DNA of 55,587 nucleotides from a virus, in the IMG/VR virus record IMGVR_UViG_3300032116_000250, positions 1-55,587 of that record; one strand, given 5' to 3'. A program made the position numbers and the translations under genes. Shown piece by piece: positions 1-8,372 of this stretch. The notes beneath the pieces were generated by a model, which saw only the letters and a list, made by a program, of their open reading frames with translations, did no database searches and had not been told where the DNA came from. Position 1 is the stretch's first letter. Each line of letters starts with the position of its first letter.

Positions 1-972
1 CGACGTATCGCCACGGCTCCCGCCGGAGCCACCGCCACCCGGAGCAAACACGTACGCCTGAGCGTACTTCAACCCCGGCCGCTTCGTCCACGTCCCACCC
101 GCCAGGAACGTCTGCACATCGCTGCCGATGTGCCGCACCACCCACGTCCCGCCCGCCGCATCGGTCAACGCCAGCTCGCATTCGCCAGAGGCAAACACCT
201 GCGTGAGCGTGGCCACACCGATATCGTCCTTGATCGTCAGCGTGCCGGTGCCGTCGTTGATGATCCGGATGGTCCAGCCCGTGCCCATCGCCGTGCCATC
301 GGAGTAGGCCGGTCGCCGCACTTCCTGATCCGATGCGCCCGTGAATCGCTGGATCTGCTTGCTGCTGATCGTCAGCGAGGTCACACCGCCCGCCGTCACC
401 GTCGACTGGCTCGCCGTCCGCAGATTCGTGCTGACCTTGATGATCGTGCCCGTCAGCGTGCCGTCAATGTTTGCATCGTTGTCGATCTGCAGCGAACCGG
501 CCGCCATCGTGCTTGCCGATAGCAGCGTTCCATCCCACGTCAGGCCCGCATCGCCCGAAAACGTGGTTCCGTTGTTGTACTGAACATGCGTGGTCGAGCC
601 GCCAGGTGTCTGGTCGCCCGTGTTGGTACCAGATAGGGCCGTCACTGCTGCGGGCACGCCACTGGTGATGTCGCCCCATGCGTGCGTGTGCGTGGGCAGG
701 GCCCCGTTGACCCACTGGGAGCCGTTGTAGGACAGCACCTGATTGGTGCTGGGTGTCGTGATGGTAACGTCGGTGAGCCCATTGAGGTTGGTGGCACCTC
801 CACCACCCCCGGAGATAGCCGAGAGGCTGGTCCACGCGGTCACGCCGTCACCAAACTTGAGTTCCCCGGTGTCCGTGTCGTACCCGGGCTCTCCGTTGAG
901 GAGCACAGGGTCGTTGGTGGTCCACTGAACGGTGGTACCACGGCGAATCTGGATGGTAGTCGGACTGCTCAA
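1..972 (-). CDS. Tail fibre protein, N-terminal part (runs off window start)
   Basis: Likely receptor-binding tail fibre. The frame is open from a TTG at 972 to base 1, exactly 324 codons. The TTG overlaps the stop of the upstream adaptor gene (TTGA). Residues about 5-46 (IQIRRGTTVQW, then LLNGEPGYDTDTGELKFGDG) match the short beta-rich repeat common at the N terminus of phage tail-fibre and major-tropism-determinant proteins. The middle is Thr/Ser/Gly-rich. The last visible residues are glycine-rich (APGGGGSGGS), typical of a fibre tip. The C-terminal end of apparently the same gene is at 55544-55587, but the two pieces do not join in frame if the window ends are simply ligated, so sequence is probably missing. 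Role inferred from composition, N-terminal repeat and position downstream of the adaptor. Confidence 0.8.
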   Translation of the reverse strand, partial: MSSPTTIQIRRGTTVQWTTNDPVLLNGEPGYDTDTGELKFGDGVTAWTSLSAISGGGGGATNLNGLTDVTITTPSTNQVLSYNGSQWVNGALPTHTHAWGDITSGVPAAVTALSGTNTGDQTPGGSTTHVQYNNGTTFSGDAGLTWDGTLLSASTMAAGSLQIDNDANIDGTLTGTIIKVSTNLRTASQSTVTAGGVTSLTISSKQIQRFTGASDQEVRRPAYSDGTAMGTGWTIRIINDGTGTLTIKDDIGVATLTQVFASGECELALTDAAGGTWVVRHIGSDVQTFLAGGTWTKRPGLKYAQAYVFAPGGGGSGGSRGDTS

Positions 973-1949
973 GGAGTGCCTCCGTCGATGCCGCTGCCGG
1001 TGCCGGTGTCGCCCACCATGCCTGCACCGTACTGGGCGGACATCGTGGCGTAGTTCCGGTTGCGGTAGCTGTCCTTCTCGAAGTTCCGACCCTTCTGCAT
1101 GTTCTTGTGGGTGACCTCGTCGAGGGCAGTCTTCAGGTTGGTCTGGTAGACCTTCTGAAGGTTGGCGAGGTGTGCCTGCGAGGTCTTCTTCGCCACACAG
1201 AGGTTGTAGCTGGCGAGGACCGCCACGGTCTGGTAGTACGCGAAGTCCAGGGGCGGGGCCACCTCATAGCGTTGGAGCCCCGCCAGCGTATCACTGAACG
1301 GTGTCAGGACGCTCACGTTCCAGTAGGTGCCGTCCCAGGAGCTACTCGTGATGAGGCGTTCTTCGACTACGCCGGTGGCGGGCAGCATCCTCAGGTACAT
1401 ACCTACGAGGGAGTTCTCCCGCCGGTCGATGATCCCGTAGGTGGGGGTGCTGTTAGTCAGTTGGAAGACGTCCTTGGCGGCGGAGAGCGTGCCCCGCTTG
1501 TCGTCGGCTAGGCAGGCGTGGGGCCAGCAATCAAAGCTGGGCACATACTCCATCTCCAGCGTACCCGTCGTCAGCGTGAGGGGAGGGATGATGAGGGTGC
1601 GGTCCTGGATCTCGAAGCCGGGCTGCTTGAAGTTGTACCGCGACTTGCTCACCATCTCGCTGGTGACGTTCCCCAGGGAGTCCCGGATAACCACCCGCGA
1701 TACCTCCTGCACGTTCGGAGGCATGGTGAACTTGGTGCTCTGCGTGCCACTGAACCCCGTCAACACCATCGAGGTATATACCGGGGTGTCCGTCGCCAGG
1801 TTAAGGCGGGACTGCACCGTCTTCATCGCGGGCAACACAAACAACCGAATGAGGTCCGAGTCCTGATACTTGGCAAACACATCAGGATCATCCGCGTACA
1901 CCCGGATGTAGTCCACCATGCTGGCCAGGAATGAGTAGTTGGTGTTCAT
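969..1949 (-). CDS. Head-tail adaptor (connector)-like protein
   Basis: A 326-aa protein directly downstream of the capsid module and upstream of the fibre. This is where podoviruses encode the gp11-like adaptor that joins the portal ring to the tail. An N-terminal helical part (YIRVYADDPDVFAKYQDS) is followed by a beta-rich middle. A helical segment near residues 235-275 (YNLCVAKKTSQAHLANLQKV) resembles the helix-rich ends of head-tail connectors. The start ATG at 1949 overlaps the upstream stop (ATGA). The C-terminal tail is Gly/Thr-rich. The function is inferred mainly from position and size. Confidence 0.6.
   Translation of the reverse strand: MNTNYSFLASMVDYIRVYADDPDVFAKYQDSDLIRLFVLPAMKTVQSRLNLATDTPVYTSMVLTGFSGTQSTKFTMPPNVQEVSRVVIRDSLGNVTSEMVSKSRYNFKQPGFEIQDRTLIIPPLTLTTGTLEMEYVPSFDCWPHACLADDKRGTLSAAKDVFQLTNSTPTYGIIDRRENSLVGMYLRMLPATGVVEERLITSSSWDGTYWNVSVLTPFSDTLAGLQRYEVAPPLDFAYYQTVAVLASYNLCVAKKTSQAHLANLQKVYQTNLKTALDEVTHKNMQKGRNFEKDSYRNRNYATMSAQYGAGMVGDTGTGSGIDGGTP
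1576..1586 (+). repeat. GTGAGGGGAGG dispersed repeat, copy 1
   Basis: Exact copy inside the adaptor gene. On the coding strand it reads as codons for Pro-Pro-Leu-Thr. Confidence 0.8.
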
Positions 1950-2494
1950 GAGGTGCCATCACTACCACTGACAATCTTGTTGCCTTCGCTCATGATCTTA
2001 CGCATGTCCTTCAGTTGGTCGCCACCCTGACGCTCCGTGGTCCAGGGAGTACGGCCCTGGAGGATATCGTCGGCGGCAGCATCCAGACCCTTCTTCCTGA
2101 GGGTCCTCGCCATCTCCTTGCGTTCCAGCATTTCTTCCTGCTGGGTGAGACGCTTCTCGACGACACGCTCGCGGGCCCCCGCGAACTGCTCCTTGAGGTG
2201 CTCCTCCTTGTGGCGGAACCTCCGGTGCATCCACTCCTTCGACAGAGAGTCCTGGGGCCGGTTCTCACCCGCCCACAGTTCGAGGCACAGCCCCCGGTAC
2301 GTGGGGGTCCGTTCCTGGATCCACTCGGCGAGGACGTACTTCTTCTTCAGGCGGTGCCAGTACACAAACAGCTTGGGCCGGTTGAAGGACTTCTTGACCC
2401 CTAGGAGCCACTCGGTCTCAGGAATGACCTCGTGGTGCTCCTGCATGTAGAGTGCTTCCTGGTCGTCGAGGTCGATGTCAAAGTCACCGTTCAC
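1946..2494 (-). CDS. Hypothetical coiled-coil head/tail-region protein
   Basis: A 182-aa protein with a GTG start at 2494, preceded by CCGGAG with 8-base spacing. The stop overlaps the start of the adaptor gene. The N terminus is acidic (DFDIDLDDQE). The middle is rich in charged helices (KEEHLKEQFAGARERVVEKR) likely to form a coiled coil. I recognise no family. Its place between the capsid terminator and the adaptor gene suggests a head-completion or connector role, which is inference only. Confidence 0.65.
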   Translation of the reverse strand: MNGDFDIDLDDQEALYMQEHHEVIPETEWLLGVKKSFNRPKLFVYWHRLKKKYVLAEWIQERTPTYRGLCLELWAGENRPQDSLSKEWMHRRFRHKEEHLKEQFAGARERVVEKRLTQQEEMLERKEMARTLRKKGLDAAADDILQGRTPWTTERQGGDQLKDMRKIMSEGNKIVSGSDGTS

Positions 2495-2536
2495 GGGTAG
2501 TCTCCGGGGGTTCTGCCGGTGTGCGGGTAAAATGAA

Positions 2537-2565
2537 ACCGGCTACCCAACAAGGATAGCCGGTTC
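2537..2565 (-). terminator. Rho-independent terminator after the capsid gene
   Basis: A 9-bp perfect stem, AACCGGCTA/TAGCCGGTT, with an 11-nt loop. On the minus strand it is followed by TTCATTTT. It lies 90 bases past the capsid stop and just upstream of the 182-aa gene, so it would let capsid be made in excess over downstream tail genes. Confidence 0.8.
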
Positions 2566-2654
2566 CTGGAGACCCCGCGTCATTGCCGCGTGGTGGGCTT
2601 CAAAATATCCCAGGCATGACCCGGGGGTTCCCGCTCCTTCCCTCTCAGCCCTTA

Positions 2655-4352
2655 TTAGTCACCGTAGGTACGATCCTCAGCGAGGTTCGTAAGCTTGATA
2701 CCCGTGACCTGATCCGGAACAAGCTGCATCCGCAGCTGACCCGGCATCTGAACCGCCTCAGTAACAAGGGTGTTACCGGGGGCAGCCGCCAGCCGCTGGA
2801 TCGGCATGAACAGGCTGGAGGTACCCGTGAGGGCCGGTGCCACGAACTCGAAGGGGATGAAGCTGGCCAGCTTATCGAACCCCTTGGTGCCCTTGGGCGA
2901 CGGGGGAGCATAACGCTTCCAGTTGTTACCACCCTTCTTGAACATGTAGCAGGAGCCAGCCTCCACATAGCTATCGGTCATGAAGGTGTAGGTGTCACCA
3001 TCGAACACAAAGGTCATGCCTTCCTTGGAGCCTTCGCTCGACAGGCTGCTGGTGCGGCCCGTACGGTCAAGGATCTCACGGCCGATCTTCTGCTGCTCAT
3101 AGGCCAGCAGCACACCATCGGACATCACAGCGAAGTCAATCGTGTGGCCGTACTTACGCTTGGCCATCTTGAAACGACGCAGGATCTTCCGAAGCTCATG
3201 CTCCGTCAGGGGCTGACCACCCATATCACGGGTAAGGCTCTTGAACTCCGGGTGGGTCAGAACGTTGATAGTGCCACCACCAAGACTGTCAGTAACCGCA
3301 TCATTACCAAGCAGTGAGTTCTGGGCAGCAGTACCGCCCACAACGCCACCCTTGATCCACGAGTTCAGACCCGCAATACCACGGAACGAACTGTTCTGGC
3401 GGGTATTAGCGGGCACAACAAAGAAGTAGTTAGCGGCCGTGGTACTGGCGGCACCGCTCGGGGGCAGCGAAGCAGCCGGAATAGTGATGGTGGAACCTGT
3501 TCGGTTCACAAAGTGAACAGTCACAGTACCCGCGATCTCATCAACGCGAGTGACGTACGCAGGCACGCGAACGCTGGACGCCTCGTTTACACGGACAGTA
3601 CCGTTACCCTGGTACATATCCACGCGCATACCCACCATGAAGCGGTCCACAGCAAGGTTGTGCGGGGTGAAGGTAATACGCAGCGTACCACCATTGATAG
3701 CAATCACGCGAGCCGTCGAACCATCCGGGGTAAAACCAGTTTCGGTGCCGTTGGCAGCAACGAGGGCGTAGCTGGCCGCAGTGGTGTAGTTGCCGTACGC
3801 AAGAGCGTAGTTATCGTTCTCGTTGACGTACCACTGGTTGCAGACGTTCTGCGTGATGTTGCGGGCAAAGCCCACCATCTTTGGAGCGATGACCTCGCCT
3901 AGAACCGCCGAGGTCGCATCAGCCTGCATCTCCGCCAGAGTCAACTGGAGGTTCGCAAGACTGGCGTTCAGCGGAATAGTCAGGCGATAGGACTTTGCCA
4001 TCGGACCATCACCCGCATCCGGGAAGGTATTGCTGACAGCGGGCTGCAACAGCAGCTTATCCAAACCACCGGGGGCTGCACCCGCATCGTTGTCACCAAA
4101 CAGACCGAACTGGCTGTTTCGGTCCGTACCAGCCCACGGAGACTGCTCGATCACACCGGCCAGGCTGCCCTGGTAGGTCTTACGGATCAGCAGATCGCGG
4201 CCCAGTTCATCGGCAGAGCCGACGCCCTGCGAGCTAGCGATACTGTCCTTCCACACGGGAGAGACAGCCGCCATGAACTGAGTGATGTTGTTGTTGAGGA
4301 CTTCCTTGACCTTAGACGAGTTGTTTGCAAACCATTGGCCGACGTTAGGCAT
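2655..4352 (-). CDS. Major capsid protein
   Basis: A 565-aa protein following the probable scaffold gene and preceding a strong terminator, the usual place and arrangement for the major capsid gene. It starts at ATG 4352 with AAGGA 8 bases upstream. The sequence is mixed alpha/beta, starting with an N-terminal helical region (VKEVLNNNITQFMAAVSP). Later come regions such as DKLLLQPAVSN and MAKRKYGHTIDFAVMSDG that look like the P-domain and long-helix parts of HK97-fold shells, but I cannot prove the fold. The coding sequence has a smoother, less C-heavy third-base pattern than its neighbours, consistent with very high expression. The identity rests on gene order, size and this pattern. Confidence 0.8.
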   Translation of the reverse strand: MPNVGQWFANNSSKVKEVLNNNITQFMAAVSPVWKDSIASSQGVGSADELGRDLLIRKTYQGSLAGVIEQSPWAGTDRNSQFGLFGDNDAGAAPGGLDKLLLQPAVSNTFPDAGDGPMAKSYRLTIPLNASLANLQLTLAEMQADATSAVLGEVIAPKMVGFARNITQNVCNQWYVNENDNYALAYGNYTTAASYALVAANGTETGFTPDGSTARVIAINGGTLRITFTPHNLAVDRFMVGMRVDMYQGNGTVRVNEASSVRVPAYVTRVDEIAGTVTVHFVNRTGSTITIPAASLPPSGAASTTAANYFFVVPANTRQNSSFRGIAGLNSWIKGGVVGGTAAQNSLLGNDAVTDSLGGGTINVLTHPEFKSLTRDMGGQPLTEHELRKILRRFKMAKRKYGHTIDFAVMSDGVLLAYEQQKIGREILDRTGRTSSLSSEGSKEGMTFVFDGDTYTFMTDSYVEAGSCYMFKKGGNNWKRYAPPSPKGTKGFDKLASFIPFEFVAPALTGTSSLFMPIQRLAAAPGNTLVTEAVQMPGQLRMQLVPDQVTGIKLTNLAEDRTYGD

Positions 4353-4386
4353 GTGTTATTCCTTGACTGGATTGTGAGACTGTGTG

Positions 4387-5262
4387 TTAAGAGAACGCAT
4401 TAGGAGTGTTCTTCAAGGTCGAGATAAGCTCGAAGCTCGTCAGGTCCTTGATTGCGGCCTCCTGGTCCGCACGCGACATCCCCGGCTTGGGTCCGCTAGG
4501 CCGGTTCTTGGGCTCGAAGTAATCCAACTCGCTTTCTGTTTCCGATGCCCGGCCGAGACCGCCTGTAGCACCGATGACTGAAGCATACTTCTTCGCGTGA
4601 TGTGCAGTGGCCGACGCGATGGCCCGCTGCATCAGTGATTCTGAGTACCTCGCACCTTTATCCAGTTCAGCCGCGATAAGCTGCTTGGCGGACGCCTGAA
4701 TATCCTCGAAGGCATTCGCCATGAACTCCCGGGCCTGCTCCCCACCCTTCACCTCGCGGATAGTCTTCTGGATCTCAGCCAACTGGCTGCCTTCCATAGC
4801 GGCCTTCAGCCCATTGGTGAACTGGCTGCTGATCTTTTCCTTGACCTGCTGAACCTGCGACTCCTGAAGAGCCTTCAACTCACTGCGGATACTCCCCAGT
4901 TCATCGGGGTCCTCTTCGCCTTCGGTGCCCTTAGGACGTCCCTTACCCCGGGGACGTTCCTCGGGGGCCTCCTCTTGAGCACCCTCGCCGGTAAGCTCGC
5001 GGATGTGGGCCTCAATATCGGCCCGCCGCTCAGCACCCAGCCGCTTGGTCAGCATGGTCCGGAGGGCGTAGATCTTCTCATCCGTGGCGGCCTGCGGATC
5101 CGCCAGCTTCCACGCCACCTCCTGATCAGCTTCGAGGGCCCGGATCTTGGCCTGCGACTCCTCGTACTTGGCACGGAAGTCCTCGGGCGGCGGACCCTTG
5201 GGGGCACTCTCCACGGGTGCGGTGTTCTGAACGGGGGGATCGATCTTCAGTTCATCAGCCAT
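4387..5262 (-). CDS. Capsid scaffolding protein
   Basis: A 291-aa protein from ATG 5262, which has GGAG 6 bases upstream. An in-frame start at 5319 is less likely because it lies in the gene-poor leader. It is acidic and strongly helical. It has Pro/Glu-rich linkers (EEAPEERPRGKGRPKG) and a coiled-coil-prone middle (RSELKALQESQVQQVKEKIS). This is the usual composition of a scaffold that directs shell assembly and then leaves or is cleaved. It sits between portal and capsid genes, as in T7-like phages. Function inferred from composition and synteny. Confidence 0.75.
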   Translation of the reverse strand: MADELKIDPPVQNTAPVESAPKGPPPEDFRAKYEESQAKIRALEADQEVAWKLADPQAATDEKIYALRTMLTKRLGAERRADIEAHIRELTGEGAQEEAPEERPRGKGRPKGTEGEEDPDELGSIRSELKALQESQVQQVKEKISSQFTNGLKAAMEGSQLAEIQKTIREVKGGEQAREFMANAFEDIQASAKQLIAAELDKGARYSESLMQRAIASATAHHAKKYASVIGATGGLGRASETESELDYFEPKNRPSGPKPGMSRADQEAAIKDLTSFELISTLKNTPNAFS

Positions 5263-5321
5263 ATGGGTCTCCAGGTGCGGGTGTGACTGCACTATGCAGC
5301 CATCTATAAATACTAGCACTA

Positions 5322-5332
5322 CCTCCCCTCAC
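5322..5332 (-). repeat. GTGAGGGGAGG dispersed repeat, copy 2
   Basis: Intergenic exact copy between portal and scaffold genes. Its CCCCT pairs with AGGGG at 5339-5343, giving a small hairpin (5325-5343) just after the portal stop. Confidence 0.8.
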
Positions 5333-5351
5333 GTGGCAAGGGGTTGTTAGG

Positions 5352-7427
5352 TTACATGGGGGGTTGCTGTCCGGGGGGTCCACCGGGTCCCGCCATCTGC
5401 ACCTGTGCGGCACCCGGCATCCCAGCCCCCGGACCCATCTGCATCATCTGGGCCTGCATCGCGGCATCCTCGGGGTTAGGAACTCCCGGGGGCAGGACAC
5501 CAGCCATCTGCTGCTGCAACATCTCCCTGTAATCGAGGAATGCATTCTGCACTTCCACGGACGCCACCGCCATCTTGGGGTCCGCCATGAACGCACTCAA
5601 CAACCGCAACTGAATATCCGGTCGGACCATCCCCGGCACAACCACGATCTCACCCGGTGACTGACCATCGCCATAGAGCAGCAGGATGTTCCTCACGATC
5701 ATCTCGTAGGCTGACCGCTCCTCGGTCACATCCATGGCGAAGTCCAGGCCTTCCCGCAGACTGAACAACACAAAGCTATCCCAGTCGGGCTTGCCCATCT
5801 TGGCCTTCATGTCGGCCATCTGGATAGCTTCCTGCTTACGAGCCACCTCACTCCGGGGGCTCTTCTCCTTGATGGAGAACGCCAACCGGCCCACCTCCGG
5901 GATGGGGTTCTCTCGGAACCTCACCTCATTCTTCTCCATATCAATGACGGCACCCACGAGGTCAGTCGTAAGCTCCCCAACCGGGAGAGCACGCCTGCTG
6001 AAGGTGATCTGGTGTGCCATCTGCTGGCACGCACTGCGATAGATGTCCGAGTAACACGCACTGATCCCATAGGTCGGGGCGGTCATTGCCTGGTTGACCT
6101 GCTCATCGAGGAACGAGAGGCCACTCGCGGAGTCAACCCGCCCCTTCTCCTGGATCAGATCCGCAATGGGCGACAACCCCTGCATGAGTTGCTTGGTCAT
6201 ACCCGCGACCTTACCCGGGAAGTCACCCGTGGTCGTAGGACTGATAGCGAACGGCCGGAACCCCTCGGTCATGGGGTCCGGCTCCCAGGGCAGAACCTTG
6301 AGGTCCTTACCAATCTCCTGGAGTGCCGCCCTGTTGTTGAACTGCCCATTGGGAATAACCAACAGACCGTAGTGGTTCATGTCGTTGACGTTGTTGAACA
6401 GGCTGGTGAGCAGCTTCTCATGCTGCCTTGCCAGGGGCCACAACAGGTCAAACATACCCGCCCCATACCACGTCCCATTGTTCATGAACCGTGCGACCTT
6501 CACCGACGGGTAGACCTCCGCCTGGCTGTGATCCTGATCCGCGAACACATAGTCACCGCTCGCCATGATGTACCGCGAGCACGTACCCCGGACTCCATCC
6601 AGCCACAACTCCCGGATCCTGACCATCTTGATATCAGTCTTGGCCGAGCTACCCCCACCATAATCACTGTCACCGGACATCACTTTGGTGCGGCTCAGAC
6701 CAGCCGCCCCCATGAGGGTCGTACTATCCATGGAGTCATTCACCCCCATGCTGGTAACGTAGGCCCCCGGGGCCACCGTGAAGTACTCCATGTCCTCCAA
6801 GTTGGCCATGAGCTTCTTCTTGGGGAAGAACTTCTCCAGGAAGTCCATCGAGACAATCCGCTGACGCATCACACCCCGGCACTTTGTGTAGTCCTGCCCC
6901 AGGTTTGGGAAGGGGAACAACTCCCGGGGATGGATGACCTCCATATCGGCCGTGAGCCCCACCACCGGGTGATCAACCGCCTTAACGGACAACCCTGCGA
7001 ACCCCAGCGTGGTGAGCAACCACGTGAACTCATCATGGAGTTTGACCAGTTGGTTGTCACTGATGCCGCTGTTGAGGATGATCTGGGCCACACTGCGGTT
7101 ACGGATCCCATCCAGCGACATACCCGTACGCTTGACCACAGGTCGGACATCGAGGGAACTCAGGCGTCCCTGCACTCGGTTGCATTCCTTCAGGAGTTCC
7201 TGGGATTGGAACTCCAGCTTGCCATCACTGTCGGTGTACTCACCCAGGACGGTGCCCGTGTTCATGTCGAAGGTTGTGAACTTGCGGATGCCCTGCATGT
7301 AGTACCATGCGAGCATCCACCACATCCGCTTGAAAACGTACAGGGACTCACTCCGGACCGCATGGGTCCGCATGATCCGTGCGATCTCCTTGGGGTCCGT
7401 GGGCAGGTTATAGTTATCAAGCGACAT
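5352..7427 (-). CDS. Portal protein
   Basis: A 691-aa protein with the length and feel of T7 gp8-like portals, the dodecameric ring through which DNA is packaged and the tail attaches. It starts at ATG 7427 with AAGGA 9 bases upstream. The N-terminal wing region (RMWWMLAWYYMQGIRKFTTF) is followed by beta-rich segments. A helical stem region then includes LDEQVNQAMTAPTYGISA and ends in a Met/Pro/Gly/Gln-rich tail (MQMGPGAGMPGAAQ). It lies between terminase and scaffold/capsid genes, the standard portal position. A 489-codon open frame on the opposite strand here is a shadow of codon bias. Confidence 0.85.
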   Translation of the reverse strand: MSLDNYNLPTDPKEIARIMRTHAVRSESLYVFKRMWWMLAWYYMQGIRKFTTFDMNTGTVLGEYTDSDGKLEFQSQELLKECNRVQGRLSSLDVRPVVKRTGMSLDGIRNRSVAQIILNSGISDNQLVKLHDEFTWLLTTLGFAGLSVKAVDHPVVGLTADMEVIHPRELFPFPNLGQDYTKCRGVMRQRIVSMDFLEKFFPKKKLMANLEDMEYFTVAPGAYVTSMGVNDSMDSTTLMGAAGLSRTKVMSGDSDYGGGSSAKTDIKMVRIRELWLDGVRGTCSRYIMASGDYVFADQDHSQAEVYPSVKVARFMNNGTWYGAGMFDLLWPLARQHEKLLTSLFNNVNDMNHYGLLVIPNGQFNNRAALQEIGKDLKVLPWEPDPMTEGFRPFAISPTTTGDFPGKVAGMTKQLMQGLSPIADLIQEKGRVDSASGLSFLDEQVNQAMTAPTYGISACYSDIYRSACQQMAHQITFSRRALPVGELTTDLVGAVIDMEKNEVRFRENPIPEVGRLAFSIKEKSPRSEVARKQEAIQMADMKAKMGKPDWDSFVLFSLREGLDFAMDVTEERSAYEMIVRNILLLYGDGQSPGEIVVVPGMVRPDIQLRLLSAFMADPKMAVASVEVQNAFLDYREMLQQQMAGVLPPGVPNPEDAAMQAQMMQMGPGAGMPGAAQVQMAGPGGPPGQQPPM

Positions 7428-7439
7428 AGGGTAGTTTCC

Positions 7440-8102
7440 TTACCGACGACTGCCAAACACACGGGCCAACGCTTCCTTTAGCTTAGCACTTCGGGGATCC
7501 GCCATCTCCGCCCTCCTCTGGGCGACCAACTCGTTACTTTGCCTTGAAATATCCCGAGGGTGCATGTCCGCCTCTAAACCTGCTTGAATGTGTTCTGGGA
7601 TTCCCATACGACCGGGCATCTCATACCTGCGACCGTAGATAAGTTCGTTTAACGCCTCGGTTTTACCCTGCCTCAACTCATTCAACATAAAATCCAAGTA
7701 AGGTTCTCTTTGCTGTTCTATGTAGGTGTTGTAGTAATCAAAGTCTTGCCAAGGCGGCTTAGTCCCTATAAAGGGTTGATCCCCCAGATAAGACGCTTGA
7801 TGTTTTTGAGTTTGTTCAATTTCTTTAGCCAACCCAGGATCGTCGAAACCATTAAGAGTATCTACTTTTTTGAGTCCTAGTATCTTTTCAGAAGCTATCT
7901 TGGTATTAATGGACGTGATTGGTTGGAACCTTGACTTCTCCCGGAGGTCCTTCACGTAGTCCCGCCTGCGGGTCTTTGAGACCATCTTCTCGTAGTTTCT
8001 ACCATGGGGGTATGACTCTTCGAGAAAGCGATAGGCCGCCGCCTCCAACGGATGCATCACCGGCGGGATACTCGGTATCGGGATGGGCTTCTTCAAGGAC
8101 AT
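7440..8102 (-). CDS. Hypothetical protein with an AT-rich central part
   Basis: A 220-aa protein with ATG at 8102 and AGGA 9 bases upstream, ending just before the portal gene. I recognise no family. Both ends are rich in Arg/Lys and helices. The central section, bases about 7640-7925, has clearly lower GC than anything around it and encodes a Lys/Glu/Gln/Asn-rich stretch (SEKILGLKKVDTLNGFDD). This suggests that the middle was acquired separately from the ends. The position between large terminase and portal suggests a head-related or moron gene. Confidence 0.65.
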   Translation of the reverse strand: MSLKKPIPIPSIPPVMHPLEAAAYRFLEESYPHGRNYEKMVSKTRRRDYVKDLREKSRFQPITSINTKIASEKILGLKKVDTLNGFDDPGLAKEIEQTQKHQASYLGDQPFIGTKPPWQDFDYYNTYIEQQREPYLDFMLNELRQGKTEALNELIYGRRYEMPGRMGIPEHIQAGLEADMHPRDISRQSNELVAQRRAEMADPRSAKLKEALARVFGSRR

Positions 8103-8108
8103 GACAAC

Positions 8109-8357
8109 TCATCCTGTGGGTTGGGTACGAGCTTTACCCCCGGGGGTCCAGCCCTTCACACCCGATTGTAGCGTGTACGCCACCGGAGCCCCCGAGGTAG
8201 GACCCACGGGTGCAACCTGTGTGAGGGGAGGAGCACCCCGCTCCTGCACACCAGCGGCACGATCCCCACCACCCCAGTAGCACGCCGCCAACCTACAGAA
8301 CAACGCCATTGGCACCATCACATGGGTCTCAGTGGACGGTAAGTTCGGGGTCTCCAA
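8109..8357 (-). CDS. Small hypothetical protein between terminase and portal region
   Basis: An 82-aa frame starting with TTG at 8357, with CCGGAG about 8 bases upstream, 15 bases after the terminase stop. It fills the only gap in the packaging operon. It has a short hydrophobic Cys-containing stretch (VMVPMALFCRLAACYW), which could be a weak membrane or lipid-contact segment. A Gly/Pro-rich tail follows. No family recognised. Support is positional and from the ribosome-binding site. It contains a copy of the dispersed 11-bp repeat. Confidence 0.5.
   Translation of the reverse strand: METPNLPSTETHVMVPMALFCRLAACYWGGGDRAAGVQERGAPPLTQVAPVGPTSGAPVAYTLQSGVKGWTPGGKARTQPTG
8221..8231 (+). repeat. 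GTGAGGGGAGG dispersed repeat, copy 3
   Basis: Exact copy inside the 82-aa gene. Read on the coding strand it gives Pro-Pro-Leu-Thr. Confidence 0.75.
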
Positions 8358-8372
8358 GGTTGTACTCCGGGG

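Noticed and set aside
6012-7481. 489-codon plus-strand open frame over the portal gene
   Set aside because: Antisense to a well-supported gene with normal coding character; long antisense frames are expected with this codon bias.
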